A stretch of DNA of 64,000 nucleotides from Oscillospiraceae bacterium (lineage in GTDB: Bacteria; Bacillota; Clostridia; Oscillospirales; Ruminococcaceae): assembly GCA_900768995.1 (NCBI GenBank), contig CAAGEZ010000050.1, positions 1 through 64,000 on the forward strand. The letters run 5' to 3'. Within the stretch, counting starts at the first letter, position 1. Each line of letters opens with the position of its first letter. The notes under the pieces were generated by a model that had not been told where the DNA came from, ran no database searches, and was given only the letters and a program-made list of their open reading frames with translations. Shown in pieces: positions 1 through 9,073 of the stretch. Position numbers and translations under genes: made by a program.

Positions 1-126
1 AAAAAATATAAACAGGCATCACTTGCCGTTCAAAAAACAAACTATGCAGTTAATATGTACAAGAATGTTGGATTTGAAATAACTGACGAAAACGAAGAAG
101 AGTACATTATGATATGTAAGCTTTAA
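1..126 (+). CDS. C-terminus of a GNAT-family N-acetyltransferase (partial)
   Basis: Reading frame 1 is open from the first base to a TAA at 124-126 and gives 41 residues. The segment ASLAVQKTNYAVNMYKNVGF, followed by a short beta strand and the ending YIMICKL, is the usual C-terminus of GNAT acetyltransferases: the helix that packs on acetyl-CoA, then the 'YxxxGF' turn. The acceptor cannot be told because the N-terminal part lies outside the window. The 141 bases that follow, up to the next start, show no clear terminator. Confidence 0.7.
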   Translation, partial: KKYKQASLAVQKTNYAVNMYKNVGFEITDENEEEYIMICKL

Positions 127-267
127 TTCGTCAAATTTCAATTTATCGGGCAAATTCAAAATGGCAATAATATGCCCCCGAAATAAAAACTATATTGAAA
201 AATATCCAAATGGGTATTCCAAAAGAAGCATTCACAAATACTTTAAAATAAAAAAGAGGTGCAAATT

Positions 268-1377
268 ATGATAACAAGAGACTACAAAGGTACAAAGCTT
301 TCCGCTCTCGGAATGGGAAATATGCGTCTGCCAATAAAGCACGGCGGCAGCGATGGAGACATTGACTTTGACCGTGGCAGGGAAATTATCGACAAGGCAA
401 TGGCGGAGGGCGTTAATTATTACGACACCGCTTATGTCTACCACAGCGGCAAGTCCGAGGAATTTCTGAAAGAAGTCCTTGTAAAGTGCTATCCCCGTGA
501 CAGCTTTTACATTGCGGACAAGTTCTTTATTCAGGCAAATCCCGATTATAAAGCCGTTTTTGAAGAGCAGCTCGAGCGTCTCGGAACTGACCGCATCGAC
601 TTTTACCTTATCCACAGCGTTACAGACAACCTTGCGGACAAGTACATAAACAGCGGCAGCATTGAATATTTTGCGGAGCAGAAAAGGCTCGGCAGAATAA
701 AAAATCTGGGCTTCTCCTCACACTCATCTCCCGAAACGCTGAAACGCTTTGCGGAGTATCGTGACTGGGATTTTGCGCAGATACAGCTGAATTATTATGA
801 CTGGCTTTTCGGCTCATCAAAGCAGGAATATGAGATACTCCGTGAGAAAAATATCCCTATGGTGATAATGGAGCCTGTCCGTGGAGGCAGACTTGCAGAC
901 CTTACCCCCGACGCTGCAAAGCTTCTGAAAGCTGCCCGTCCAGACAGCACAATTGCTTCCTGGGCATTCAACTGGCTAAAGCGTCTTGACGGGATAAAGG
1001 TAATTCTCAGCGGTATGTCTGACAACGCTCAGATGGCTGACAATCTTAAAACATTCTCCGACAGCACCGCTCTTTCCGATGAGGAGGAGAAAATTCTTTT
1101 CGACGCCTGTCGGATTTTCAGCAGGACTGTAAAAGTCCCCTGCACCGCCTGTCGGTACTGCTGCGACGGCTGTCCCGCCGAGATAAATATTCCTGCCGTT
1201 CTGAGCCTTTACAACCGCTACAAGCTTGAGGGTCCCTGGGCGCTGGAGGATATGGGCAGTGTTGATACAAAGGGCAAGCCTGCGGACTGCGTTGGCTGCA
1301 AGGCGTGCGAGGAGCATTGTCCTCAGGGAATCGCTGTAAGCGATATTATGGCGGAGCTTGCGGAGAAAATAAAATAA
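268..1377 (+). CDS. Aldo/keto reductase with C-terminal ferredoxin-type domain
   Basis: The product is 369 residues. The N-terminal 280 residues are an AKR TIM barrel; YDTAYVYHSGKSEE carries the catalytic Asp and Tyr, and the phosphate-binding region near residue 250 reads VILSGMSD. The last 80 residues carry two cysteine clusters, PCTACRYCCDGCP and DCVGCKACEEHCP, which suit two [4Fe-4S] centres. This architecture is common in anaerobes as 'aldo/keto reductase with 4Fe-4S dicluster', probably cytosolic; the substrate is unknown. I chose ATG 268 because AGAGGTG (255-261) lies 6-7 nt upstream; the in-frame GTG at 259 overlaps that site. The S66 peptidase follows after 11 nt and is probably co-transcribed. 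Confidence 0.88.
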   Translation: MITRDYKGTKLSALGMGNMRLPIKHGGSDGDIDFDRGREIIDKAMAEGVNYYDTAYVYHSGKSEEFLKEVLVKCYPRDSFYIADKFFIQANPDYKAVFEEQLERLGTDRIDFYLIHSVTDNLADKYINSGSIEYFAEQKRLGRIKNLGFSSHSSPETLKRFAEYRDWDFAQIQLNYYDWLFGSSKQEYEILREKNIPMVIMEPVRGGRLADLTPDAAKLLKAARPDSTIASWAFNWLKRLDGIKVILSGMSDNAQMADNLKTFSDSTALSDEEEKILFDACRIFSRTVKVPCTACRYCCDGCPAEINIPAVLSLYNRYKLEGPWALEDMGSVDTKGKPADCVGCKACEEHCPQGIAVSDIMAELAEKIK

Positions 1378-1388
1378 AGGGGACGCAT

Positions 1389-2270
1389 ATGAATTTGTTA
1401 AAACGTGGCGATGTCATTGGGATAATATCGCCAAGCTGGGTTGCAGATAAAGCTGATTATGAAAGGTATGCAAAAGGCATTGAAGAGCTGGGCTTTCACG
1501 TCAGATTCGGCAAAAACATTTATAAGGACACTTATAAATACACTGCAAGCGTATCAGAGCGTGTTGATGACCTGAACGAGATGATATATGACGAGAATGT
1601 AAGGCTGGTGTTTTTCGGCGGAGGTTATGGAAGCGCAGATCTGCTTCCGTACATTGATTATAAGAAAATAAAAGAAACTCCGAAGCTTTTTTTGAGTTAT
1701 AGCGACGGAACATCTATACTTAATGCTATATATGCCAACACAGGCATAACGACATACTACGGGCAGACTCCGGGCTTATTTGATAATATCAGCGAATACG
1801 ACAGAAAGCAATTTGTTTCGCATCTGATCGACGGAGCTGTAACAGCACATAGCAGCAACAGTGATTGGTACACCATAACAGAGGGCTGCTGCGAGGGAAG
1901 CCTTGTCGGAGGATATTTGCTTAATTTTGTTCTGAGTTTGGGGAACAGCTTCTTCCCATATCAGACAGACAGGAATTATATATTATTTATTGAGGATCTG
2001 GATAAATTTCAATCAGTTCAGAATGTCAGTATGTTCCTGACTTGTATTGGACAAAGCCGATTGATGAAACAAGTAACAGGTCTGCTGTTTGGTCACTACT
2101 CAGATGAAATTTCGCCGCTGTTGTTTGAGGTGCTGGAGCGATTCGGTAAAAAATACAGCATTCCTGTGGCTTATTGTGACGATTTTGGTCACGGCTCCAA
2201 CCATGCAATTTTTCCTATTGGCAGAGAGGCGGTTTTAGACACCAAAAATAAAACGCTATTATTTAAATAG
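1389..2270 (+). CDS. Peptidase family S66 (LD-carboxypeptidase / MccF-like)
   Basis: The product is 293 residues, the usual size for S66. The catalytic Ser-Glu-His residues are all present: Ser105 in the nucleophile elbow LSYSDGT, Glu202 in FIEDLDK and His268 in FGHGSNHAIFPIG. FFGGGYGSADLLPYIDY is the conserved lead-in to the Ser. Family members either trim muropeptide tetrapeptides (LdcA, cytosolic recycling) or cleave the aminoacyl-adenylate microcin C (MccF, self-immunity); the sequence alone does not decide which. ATG 1389 follows AAAGGGGACG and lies just downstream of the AKR stop. The gene converges on the AraC regulator with only 39 nt between them and no clear hairpin. Confidence 0.88.
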   Translation: MNLLKRGDVIGIISPSWVADKADYERYAKGIEELGFHVRFGKNIYKDTYKYTASVSERVDDLNEMIYDENVRLVFFGGGYGSADLLPYIDYKKIKETPKLFLSYSDGTSILNAIYANTGITTYYGQTPGLFDNISEYDRKQFVSHLIDGAVTAHSSNSDWYTITEGCCEGSLVGGYLLNFVLSLGNSFFPYQTDRNYILFIEDLDKFQSVQNVSMFLTCIGQSRLMKQVTGLLFGHYSDEISPLLFEVLERFGKKYSIPVAYCDDFGHGSNHAIFPIGREAVLDTKNKTLLFK

Positions 2271-2309
2271 AGCATAATTTGTATGTAAGCCATAAATCCT
2301 CGGTCAGCA

Positions 2310-3083
2310 TTATGTTCCCCTGAACCCCATAGGCGTGAGGCCCGTTTTCCGCTTGAAAAGCCGCATAAAGCACACATCATTTTCATATCCGCAAAGGGCG
2401 GCTATCTCCTTGACAGTAAGCGCAGTATTTTTCAGATAATACTGCGCTGCTTTTATTCTTGCGGACAAAAGGTCATCATAGCAGCTGACCCCGAAACGCT
2501 CCTTATACAGCTGCTGAAAATGGGAGGGGCTGAGACTTACCCGCTTTGCAAGCTGGGAAACCGAGCCGAAGCTCCCTGCATTGGCATAAAGCTCCGCACG
2601 GAGAGAATCAAGGGCAGAGCCGTGAACGCTGATGCTCTCCCCTGCACTGCTGCTGCCGATGCCGTCCGCAAGCTTCATTATCAGCATTTTTATCAGCATA
2701 TCCATATATTCCTCCCTGCGGTGGGATATGCCCATTTCTTCCCTGCCTATGAGCCGCAGCAGCTCCTCCGCCTCGCTTTGGTCGGGGACGGTGACAACGG
2801 TATCGAGAGGAAAGCCTGCACGGGCAAAAAATTCGGGTTCATCGCAGTCCATATGGAGAAAATGGTTTTTGTAATCGCCGTTGTATGCGCCGTAATACTG
2901 GGGCGTGTCCTTTCGGTAAAGCAGGACGCTGTGGGGTGTGGCGATTATCGTTTCGTCGTTTATGACTGCTTTTGCTTCGGTCTTGAAAAAAAGCAGGAGC
3001 ATATCCCCCGAACCGTGGGGACGATCCACATAAAACCATTTGTCGTGGCGGTAATTCATTCCCATTGCGTGAAATTCTATCAT
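2310..3083 (-). CDS. AraC-family transcriptional regulator
   Basis: The product is 257 residues. The N-terminal 140 residues resemble a cupin-type effector-binding domain (HSVLLYRKDTPQYYGA is typical of the AraC sugar pocket). The C-terminal 100 residues contain two helix-turn-helix motifs: VSQLAKRVSLSPSHFQQLYKERFG, then VKEIAALCGYENDVCFMRLFKRKTGLTP. It is divergent from the GH51 arabinofuranosidase gene, 119 nt away, so it is probably its local regulator, with arabinose or an arabino-oligosaccharide as a guessed effector. The stop codon lies 39 nt from that of the convergent peptidase gene. Confidence 0.92.
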   Translation of the reverse strand: MIEFHAMGMNYRHDKWFYVDRPHGSGDMLLLFFKTEAKAVINDETIIATPHSVLLYRKDTPQYYGAYNGDYKNHFLHMDCDEPEFFARAGFPLDTVVTVPDQSEAEELLRLIGREEMGISHRREEYMDMLIKMLIMKLADGIGSSSAGESISVHGSALDSLRAELYANAGSFGSVSQLAKRVSLSPSHFQQLYKERFGVSCYDDLLSARIKAAQYYLKNTALTVKEIAALCGYENDVCFMRLFKRKTGLTPMGFRGT

Positions 3084-3134
3084 TTATATCACCTATAATC
3101 GTATGATCTGTCAGTATAATGATATGATACGTCA

Positions 3135-3163
3135 TTGAAAAAAATTTGTCAAGGTGAGATAAT
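3135..3163 (+). promoter_or_regulatory. Probable SigA promoter of the arabinofuranosidase gene
   Basis: TTGAAA (3135-3140) and GATAAT (3158-3163) are separated by 17 nt and lie 39 nt upstream of the GH51 start. Just upstream, the imperfect dyad ATGA-N9-TCAT (about 3120-3136) could be part of an AraC operator; that part is a guess. Confidence 0.45.
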
Positions 3164-3202
3164 TATATCAGAAAAATTTTCCGATGAAAGGAATGCAGAC
3201 AG

Positions 3203-4678
3203 ATGAAAAAAATATCAATGCTCATAAACGCCCGTGACAGGATATCCCACATCAACTCCGAGATATACGGCCATTTCTCGGAGCATCTCGGCAGATGCAT
3301 CTACAACGGCATATATGTTGGCGAGGACTCCTCCATACCCAACACCGACGGAATAAGAAATGACATTATCGAGGCTTTCAGAAAAATAAAGCTCCCCGTT
3401 CTCCGCTGGCCCGGCGGCTGCTTTGCGGACGAGTATCACTGGAAGGACGGAATCGGAGAAAAGGCAAGCCGCAAAAAGATGATAAACACAAACTGGGGCG
3501 GCGTTACCGAGGACAACTCTTTCGGCACAAATGAATTTTTCCGTCTCTGCGAGCTGGTGGGCTGTGAGCCGTACATTGCGGGAAATCTGGGCAGCGGCAC
3601 TGTTGAGGAGCTTTCCCAGTGGGTGGAGTATATGACCCTTGAGGGCGGCTCCCCCATTTCCGAAATGCGGAAGAAAAACGGTGCGGAGAAGCCTTGGAAG
3701 CTGAAATATCTTGGCATCGGCAATGAGAACTGGGGCTGCGGAGGAAGTATGCGCCCCGAATATTACGCCGACGAGTACCGCCGCTATCAGAGCTTCTGCA
3801 AAAATTATTCGGGAAATGAGCTTTACAAGATCGCCTGCGGCCCCAGCGGCGATGATTATAACTGGACAGAGGTTATAATGAAAAATCTGAACAAGTACCA
3901 CACAAAGGGCATTTCCCTCCATTACTACACTCTGCCTACAGGGGACTGGGGACACAAGGGCAGCGCAAAGGATTTTGACAGCGAGTGCTATTACACCACC
4001 GTTTCAAAGACGCTTTATATGGACACTCTCCTCACCCGCCACGGGGAAATTATGAACCGATACGATCCCGATCACGACATCGGGCTTATCGTTGATGAGT
4101 GGGGCTGCTGGTATGACGTTGAGGAGGGCACTAATCCCGGCTTCCTTTATCAGCAGAACACTATGCGTGACGCTGTTGTTGCCGCCTGCAACCTTAACAT
4201 TTTCAACAGGCACAGCAAAAGGGTGGTTATGGCAAATCTTGCTCAGGCGGTGAATGTGCTTCAGGCACTTATTCTCACCGAGGGCGAGAAGATGATAAAA
4301 ACACCTACATATCACGTTTTTGACCTGTTCAGCGGTCATCAGGACGGCGAGCTTGTTTACTGCTACTGCTCCGATGAGACTGCGGGAAATGACACAAAGA
4401 TACCTATGCTCTCAAGCTCTGCTTCCGTAAAGGACGGAGTTATGACCGTAACTCTTGCAAACTGCTCCCTTGAGGACAGCGCAGAGATATCCTGCCGCCT
4501 TGCGGGATTTGAGTGCTCAGAGGCTTCCGCACGCATTCTCACGGGAGATGTTCACGCCTGCAACGATTTTGATGTGCCTGAGCGCATAGCTCCCGCCGAA
4601 TATGCCGTAAAGCTTGAAAACGGCACAGTGACCGCCGAGCTTCCTCCCTGCTCCGTTGTCTGCGTGACACTGAAATGA
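3203..4678 (+). CDS. Intracellular alpha-L-arabinofuranosidase, GH51
   Basis: The product is 491 residues, typical of GH51 exo-enzymes. It removes non-reducing alpha-L-arabinofuranosyl residues from arabinan or arabinoxylan oligosaccharides with retention. The acid/base is Glu175 in [11 protein letters not shown] and the nucleophile is Glu299 in [11 protein letters not shown]. The early signatures [14 protein letters not shown] and [14 protein letters not shown] match the family barrel, and the last 110 residues form the beta-sandwich. There is no signal peptide, so imported oligosaccharides are hydrolysed inside the cell. The start follows GAAAGGAATG. The divergent AraC gene suggests substrate induction. 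The stop overlaps the next start (ATGA). Confidence 0.95.
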   Translation: MKKISMLINARDRISHINSEIYGHFSEHLGRCIYNGIYVGEDSSIPNTDGIRNDIIEAFRKIKLPVLRWPGGCFADEYHWKDGIGEKASRKKMINTNWGGVTEDNSFGTNEFFRLCELVGCEPYIAGNLGSGTVEELSQWVEYMTLEGGSPISEMRKKNGAEKPWKLKYLGIGNENWGCGGSMRPEYYADEYRRYQSFCKNYSGNELYKIACGPSGDDYNWTEVIMKNLNKYHTKGISLHYYTLPTGDWGHKGSAKDFDSECYYTTVSKTLYMDTLLTRHGEIMNRYDPDHDIGLIVDEWGCWYDVEEGTNPGFLYQQNTMRDAVVAACNLNIFNRHSKRVVMANLAQAVNVLQALILTEGEKMIKTPTYHVFDLFSGHQDGELVYCYCSDETAGNDTKIPMLSSSASVKDGVMTVTLANCSLEDSAEISCRLAGFECSEASARILTGDVHACNDFDVPERIAPAEYAVKLENGTVTAELPPCSVVCVTLK

Positions 4679-4929
4679 GCCGACCTTTCTGCAAAAAATG
4701 CTTTTTCGAGGAGCTTGACCCCAAGGGGATATACAAAGAAATTTCCGAAATGATCGCCGCTCTGCCGGAGGAAAAGCGGTGCGGTGAAAGCGAGTACCGC
4801 CGCAGGCTTGATATATGCGGAAGGTGCGATTCTCTCGGAGAGGGAACTTGTGGTAAATGCGGCTGTTTTGTTGAGCTGAGAGCTGCTAAAAAGGATATGC
4901 ATTGTCCTCACGAAAGGCATTTTTGGTGA
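4675..4929 (+). CDS. Small cysteine-rich protein (DUF6171-like)
   Basis: The product is 84 residues with four paired cysteine motifs (FCKKC, CGRC, CGKCGC and a final CPHERHFW), which suggests a small zinc-binding fold. It resembles the family annotated as DUF6171 in Clostridia; no function is known. The start codon overlaps the GH51 stop by 4 nt, so translation is coupled, although the two products may be unrelated. A strong terminator follows 11 nt after the stop. Confidence 0.75.
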   Translation: MSRPFCKKCFFEELDPKGIYKEISEMIAALPEEKRCGESEYRRRLDICGRCDSLGEGTCGKCGCFVELRAAKKDMHCPHERHFW

Positions 4930-4940
4930 TGTATAATGAT

Positions 4941-4980
4941 ACTGCCCCCGTTTCCAAAATAGGAAACGGGGGCAGTTTTT
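4941..4980 (+). terminator. Intrinsic terminator after GH51/DUF6171
   Basis: A perfect 15-bp stem (ACTGCCCCCGTTTCC at 4941-4955 paired with 4962-4976) has a 6-nt loop and is followed by TTTTT. It also lies just past the end of the convergent GGDEF gene, but on that strand there is no good T run. Confidence 0.92.
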
Positions 4981-4988
4981 CATAAAAA

Positions 4989-6866
4989 TCATCTTCCCAA
5001 ATTCAGAGCCTTTTTCTTTGCCTTGTCCATATACATCAGCTTGTCGGAACGCTTGAGTATCTCCTTGAAGTCGGATATCTCTTCCTGCTTGGCGTAGTAT
5101 ATTCCCACGCTGGCGGAAACTCTGTACAGCTTGCCGGAAGTGGCGTTGAAGCTGTCAAGATAACTGTTTATTTCGCTGCGGATATCATCGGTATATCTGC
5201 CCTTTATGACAGCTATCATTTCGTCGCCGCCGAATCTTGCGCATATGGCTGTTTCTGGGCAGCAGGCCCTCAGCGCAAGTGCCACCTCACGTATGGCAAC
5301 ATCGCCCTCGCCGTGACCGTAATTGTCATTTATGGCTTTGAGTCCGTCAAGATCTGCAAGTATCAGCGTAAGTCCGTCATCGGTGCTGCCGATAAGCTTG
5401 TCATATTCCTTGATAAAGCCGCTGCGGTTGTACAGACCTGTGAGAGCGTCGGACTTGTACATCTCTTCAATGCGCTTGTTGAGATAATGCTGATAGCGCA
5501 TATTTCTGTAGCTTCCCAGAGCCGTATTTATGGCGTATATCGTCTGGGGCATTTTTTCGTAGTTTGCAAGGTCAAAATTATTGAAATGGAAGCAGACATA
5601 TCCCATTGGATTGTCCATAAAGTTTATGGCGAAAAAGATAAGGGGGACCTTTTTTTCCATTACCCACTCTATCTGAGGAAAAATCTCATTACGGTCAAAC
5701 GCCCTCGGTTCAAAAGGAGTGTCAATATCGGTATTGAAAAGCTGAAAGAGCTTATCTCCCGCATACTCCTTTTGGCAGGGTCCGGCAGGGTCTGCGGATT
5801 CATCGATGCATTCGGGGTTGAGAATGCAGACCATATTGTAAAAATACTGCGCCCTGTTGAATTTCTGAGCCACCTCTTCAATGCTCTGGCACATCTGCAC
5901 ACGGACGCTTATCCTGTTGAGAGCATAGCTTTCCTCCTGGAAACGGAAAAAGCGGTTGTTCACTTCATTCAGATAAAGAGAGGTGTTTATAGGCTGGGTG
6001 CAGTGACAGCCGCAGGATTCGGAGGGGAGAAGTCTTGGGGTTATGAGCACTCTGCTGTCGGTCATATCGCCGTCAAAAAGCTTATCGAGAAGAGCGGCAG
6101 TTTTCCTCGCCATATCGTCATAGCTGCACAGGCAGGAGGTTATTTTCGGAACGGAGAATTTTATCGCTTCAATGCCGTCAAAGCCCGTAACGATTATTTC
6201 TTCGGGAACACGGACGTTATTGTCCGCAAGAACTCCGCAGACGGTTATTGCCATGGTGTCGTTTGCACAGATAATCGCCCTTGGCAGTCTGTCCTCATCA
6301 ATGAGCTTATTCACTGCCTTTTCAGTGGGAACTGACCAGAAATCGCCGTAGCTTACCATATTATCCGAAAATTCGATGCCCTTTTCTTCAAGGACATTTT
6401 TGAAAACGGCTATTCGGCTCTCGGAAAAATCATTGCCCTTTATGCCCGCTATCATATGCAGGTCGGTAACGCCGTGGTCGTCGATGACGTGGCGTATCAC
6501 CTTGGCAAAGCCCTCTTCATAGTCAAATTCAAGGCTGTAATGCCCTTTCTGCATTCCTCCCGCAAATATTACGGGGATATTCTTTTCGCCGCATTTCCGC
6601 TCTATACTCTCAATAATGGCAGTGCTTTTTATTTTCTCGTCAAGAATTATGACAGCATCGGTTATATCGTAGTTTATAAGGCTGAATACGGCTGATTCGC
6701 CCTTGTCGTCTGGAGTGTTCCAGAAAAGGTCTGTGCAGGTGGCATAGACAAAAAGATTCCAGTTTCTTTTTTCAAAAAAGGTACTGAGTCCCATAATATA
6801 ATCGTGGCTTACCTCGTCATTCACCTTTGACAGGCAAAGCGCAATTATTTTTTTGCCGTGAAGCAT
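4989..6866 (-). CDS. Diguanylate cyclase with periplasmic-binding-protein-like sensor domain
   Basis: The product is 625 residues. Residues 1-290 are a LacI/sugar-binding-protein-like fold without the DNA-binding helices (SYGDFWSVPTEKAVNKLI and PRAIICANDTMAITVCGVL are family signatures). Residues 290-450 form a linker domain, perhaps GAF-like. Residues 455-620 are a GGDEF domain with FGGDEM at the active site, so Phe is replaced by Met, and no RxxD inhibitory site precedes it. No signal peptide or membrane segment is visible, so it probably senses a cytosolic sugar and makes c-di-GMP. ATG 6866 has GGAGGG 7 nt upstream. The longer frame from 6917 is excluded because its start would lie upstream of the -10 element at 6906-6911. 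Confidence 0.88.
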   Translation of the reverse strand: MLHGKKIIALCLSKVNDEVSHDYIMGLSTFFEKRNWNLFVYATCTDLFWNTPDDKGESAVFSLINYDITDAVIILDEKIKSTAIIESIERKCGEKNIPVIFAGGMQKGHYSLEFDYEEGFAKVIRHVIDDHGVTDLHMIAGIKGNDFSESRIAVFKNVLEEKGIEFSDNMVSYGDFWSVPTEKAVNKLIDEDRLPRAIICANDTMAITVCGVLADNNVRVPEEIIVTGFDGIEAIKFSVPKITSCLCSYDDMARKTAALLDKLFDGDMTDSRVLITPRLLPSESCGCHCTQPINTSLYLNEVNNRFFRFQEESYALNRISVRVQMCQSIEEVAQKFNRAQYFYNMVCILNPECIDESADPAGPCQKEYAGDKLFQLFNTDIDTPFEPRAFDRNEIFPQIEWVMEKKVPLIFFAINFMDNPMGYVCFHFNNFDLANYEKMPQTIYAINTALGSYRNMRYQHYLNKRIEEMYKSDALTGLYNRSGFIKEYDKLIGSTDDGLTLILADLDGLKAINDNYGHGEGDVAIREVALALRACCPETAICARFGGDEMIAVIKGRYTDDIRSEINSYLDSFNATSGKLYRVSASVGIYYAKQEEISDFKEILKRSDKLMYMDKAKKKALNLGR

Positions 6867-6905
6867 TTCGGAACCCTCCCTTGCTGCATAAATTATGTTT
6901 ATTTT

Positions 6906-6934
6906 ATTATACCACACAGGTATGGAAATTTCAA
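6906..6934 (-). promoter_or_regulatory. SigA promoter of the GGDEF gene
   Basis: On the minus strand, TTGAAA (6934-6929), a 17-nt spacer and TATAAT (6911-6906) lie about 40 nt upstream of the start codon. Transcription would begin near 6899. Confidence 0.7.
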
Positions 6935-7151
6935 TTGCAAATATTCATTTTCACCGTATTTTATGAAAAAATCCTATTCCATTTGTAGAATATGGCAATT
7001 TATGTATTTTCTACAACTAAATATAGTGAATATAATTTATTCAAATTCAGCTTTTCTTTTAAATCTTTTAGCTATATTGCATATTTATTGATGTATAAAG
7101 TTTTCAAAATGTATAAAATCATTTTTTTGAACATAAATTTTAAAAAATCCC
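6935..7151. other. AT-rich spacer between divergent genes
   Basis: About 215 bases between the two divergent promoters are very rich in A and T (especially 6990-7150). I see no credible gene, hairpin or repeat in them. The short frames here are low-complexity translations of AT-rich DNA. Confidence 0.5.
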
Positions 7152-7180
7152 TTGCAATTATTATTAAAATTTGATATAAT
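7152..7180 (+). promoter_or_regulatory. SigA promoter of the hydrogenase-like gene
   Basis: TTGCAA (7152-7157), a 17-nt spacer and TATAAT (7175-7180) are followed by a leader of about 70 nt. The leader contains a GC-rich segment (7203-7225) and a GAGTG ribosome site before ATG 7256. Confidence 0.7.
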
Positions 7181-7255
7181 TATATCAGATAATTTCGCAC
7201 AGTACGGCAGTCCGCCTGCCGCATCGTCTGTGTTTTTGATAGGAGTGTTTAACTG

Positions 7256-8959
7256 ATGGCTGAGCTTATCGGTGTTAACGAGGAAAGGTGTATAGGCTGC
7301 AACGCTTGTATTAGAGTCTGTCCCTCTCCTGAGGCAAATTCGGTCAAAATTCTCGAAAACGGCAAGGCCGTTACCGCTATAAACAGCGACAAATGCATTG
7401 CCTGCGGCGAATGCATAAAGGTCTGCAAGGCAAAGGCAAGAGACTATGATGATGATATCGACAAATTCTTCAAGGACCTCAAGGAGAGAAAGATTATCGT
7501 TATCGCCCACCCCTCCATCAAGACCGCTTTCCCCGGCACATGGCAGGCTGTTCTCAAATGGTTCAAGCAGAATGGTGCTGACGGCGTTTATGACGGCTCA
7601 TACGGTGCGGACATCTGTACCTGGGGCTATGTGAGAGCCATTGAACAGGGCAATGCCAAGAACGTTATCTCCACTCACTGCCCTGCTGTGGTGAAGTATA
7701 TGGAAATATATCATCCCGATGAGACAAGAGACCTTTCTCCCGTTCACAGCCCCATTTCCTGCGAGGCTATCTACATAAGGGACTTTATAAAGAAAAATTA
7801 CGCTGTGGCTGCCCTCACCCCCTGCCCTGCTATGAAGCTGGAGTTTGAGGCTACAGGTCACGCTGAGTACAACATCACTTTCAAGCGCCTTAAGGAATAT
7901 TTCCGCCGCAAAAAGGTGGACTTCAACAAGGCTCTCGAGGGTGACCAGCATTATGATTTTGACGACCAGGTACAGGGTTGTATGGGCGGAATATTCCCCA
8001 CCCCCGGCGGTCTCAGATATAACCTTTCCATCAACATTCCCGACATCATTGCCGTAAATTCCGACGGCGCAGACAGCATTTACAAAGAGCTTGACCAGTA
8101 CTGCGAGCTTCCCGCTCACCGTCATCCTCAGGTCTTTGAAGCGCTGTCATGCAGCGGCGGCTGCGGCTGTGGCTGCGGTATCGGCAACGAGGGCGAGCAG
8201 ACGGGCGTTGAGATAAAAGCTATTATGCGTGAGGTCGAGATCGACGCAAGAAACCGCAGAAAGACTGCTCTCAACGGTGTTGACAAGCAGTTCAAGATAT
8301 TCGATGACCGTATCAATCCCAAGAGCCTTATGAGAAACTACAGCTCCGACGGCAAGGTCACACCTGCGCCCTCCGATGCTGACCTTGATGCGGCATTCGC
8401 AAAGCTGGGGCTTAACAATGAATATGACCGCAAGATAGACTGCGGTGCCTGCGGATATTCAAGCTGTGCGGAAATGGCAAAGGCTGTGTGTGCGGGCAGA
8501 AACATTCCCGAAAACTGCATAAGGTGCGCAAAGTCATCGGGCGGCACTGCTCCCGTTTCCAAGGCTGCGGGCAATGAAAATACTGTCAAGATAGCCGAAA
8601 AGGTAAGCGGCTTTGCCACAAATCTCCTTGCGGATATCGAAAACATTTACGCAAGTCTTTACAACATCGACAACTCCTCTCAGAAGTCCGCTTCGATGTC
8701 GGGCATTGTGGTGAATATCCTTGAAAAGGTAGTAGGCTTCTGCTCATCTGTTGAGAGCATTGATGCTGACAACCTGCCTATGCTGGTGTCCACCCTCCAG
8801 AAGCTCCAGTCCGCTGTTTCCTCCCTTAACGAGAACATCAAGGAATGCGCAAATGGCTCCTCTACCATAAGAGAGGCTATGCAGGCTGTTGCTGATGCCA
8901 CCACTGAGCTTAATGTTATGGCTCAGGATATGGTGTCCTCCGTTTCGGATAAATATTGA
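7256..8959 (+). CDS. Sensory [FeFe]-hydrogenase-like iron-sulfur protein (HydS-type)
   Basis: The product is 567 residues. Residues 12-57 carry two [4Fe-4S] ferredoxin motifs (Cys12/15/18/22 and Cys47/50/53/57). Residues 78-320 match the H-cluster domain: Cys142 in ISTHCPAVVKY replaces the usual TSCCP loop, Cys190 lies in LTPCPAMKLEFE, and the third loop reads ALSCSGGCGCGCG. Near residue 395 a further Fe-S motif appears (DCGACGYSSCAEMAKAVCAG). The last 110 residues look helical, as in signalling coiled coils. The altered first loop and lack of partner subunits point to the putative sensory groups (C/D), not to catalytic HydA. The output partner is not evident; the divergent GGDEF gene is the nearest signalling gene. 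Confidence 0.82.
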   Translation: MAELIGVNEERCIGCNACIRVCPSPEANSVKILENGKAVTAINSDKCIACGECIKVCKAKARDYDDDIDKFFKDLKERKIIVIAHPSIKTAFPGTWQAVLKWFKQNGADGVYDGSYGADICTWGYVRAIEQGNAKNVISTHCPAVVKYMEIYHPDETRDLSPVHSPISCEAIYIRDFIKKNYAVAALTPCPAMKLEFEATGHAEYNITFKRLKEYFRRKKVDFNKALEGDQHYDFDDQVQGCMGGIFPTPGGLRYNLSINIPDIIAVNSDGADSIYKELDQYCELPAHRHPQVFEALSCSGGCGCGCGIGNEGEQTGVEIKAIMREVEIDARNRRKTALNGVDKQFKIFDDRINPKSLMRNYSSDGKVTPAPSDADLDAAFAKLGLNNEYDRKIDCGACGYSSCAEMAKAVCAGRNIPENCIRCAKSSGGTAPVSKAAGNENTVKIAEKVSGFATNLLADIENIYASLYNIDNSSQKSASMSGIVVNILEKVVGFCSSVESIDADNLPMLVSTLQKLQSAVSSLNENIKECANGSSTIREAMQAVADATTELNVMAQDMVSSVSDKY

Positions 8960-8997
8960 TGAGATGATCTTTCCGCTGTCATATGCGGCAGCGTTAT

Positions 8998-9040
8998 ATC
9001 CCGAAACTGCCGTTTATGTCGGTGGTTTCGGGATTTTTTT
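8998..9040 (+). terminator. Intrinsic terminator after the hydrogenase-like gene
   Basis: ATCCCGAAAC (8998-9007) pairs with GTTTCGGGAT (9025-9034), the inner bases extend the stem partly, and a run of seven T follows. Confidence 0.88.
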
Positions 9041-9073
9041 GCCATTGGCGGGATATGTAGGGGAGGTTTGGCA

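Noticed and set aside
5313..6335. 340-residue plus-strand frame opposite the GGDEF gene
   Set aside because: No start signal and no recognisable domain; antisense to a clear sensor/GGDEF protein.
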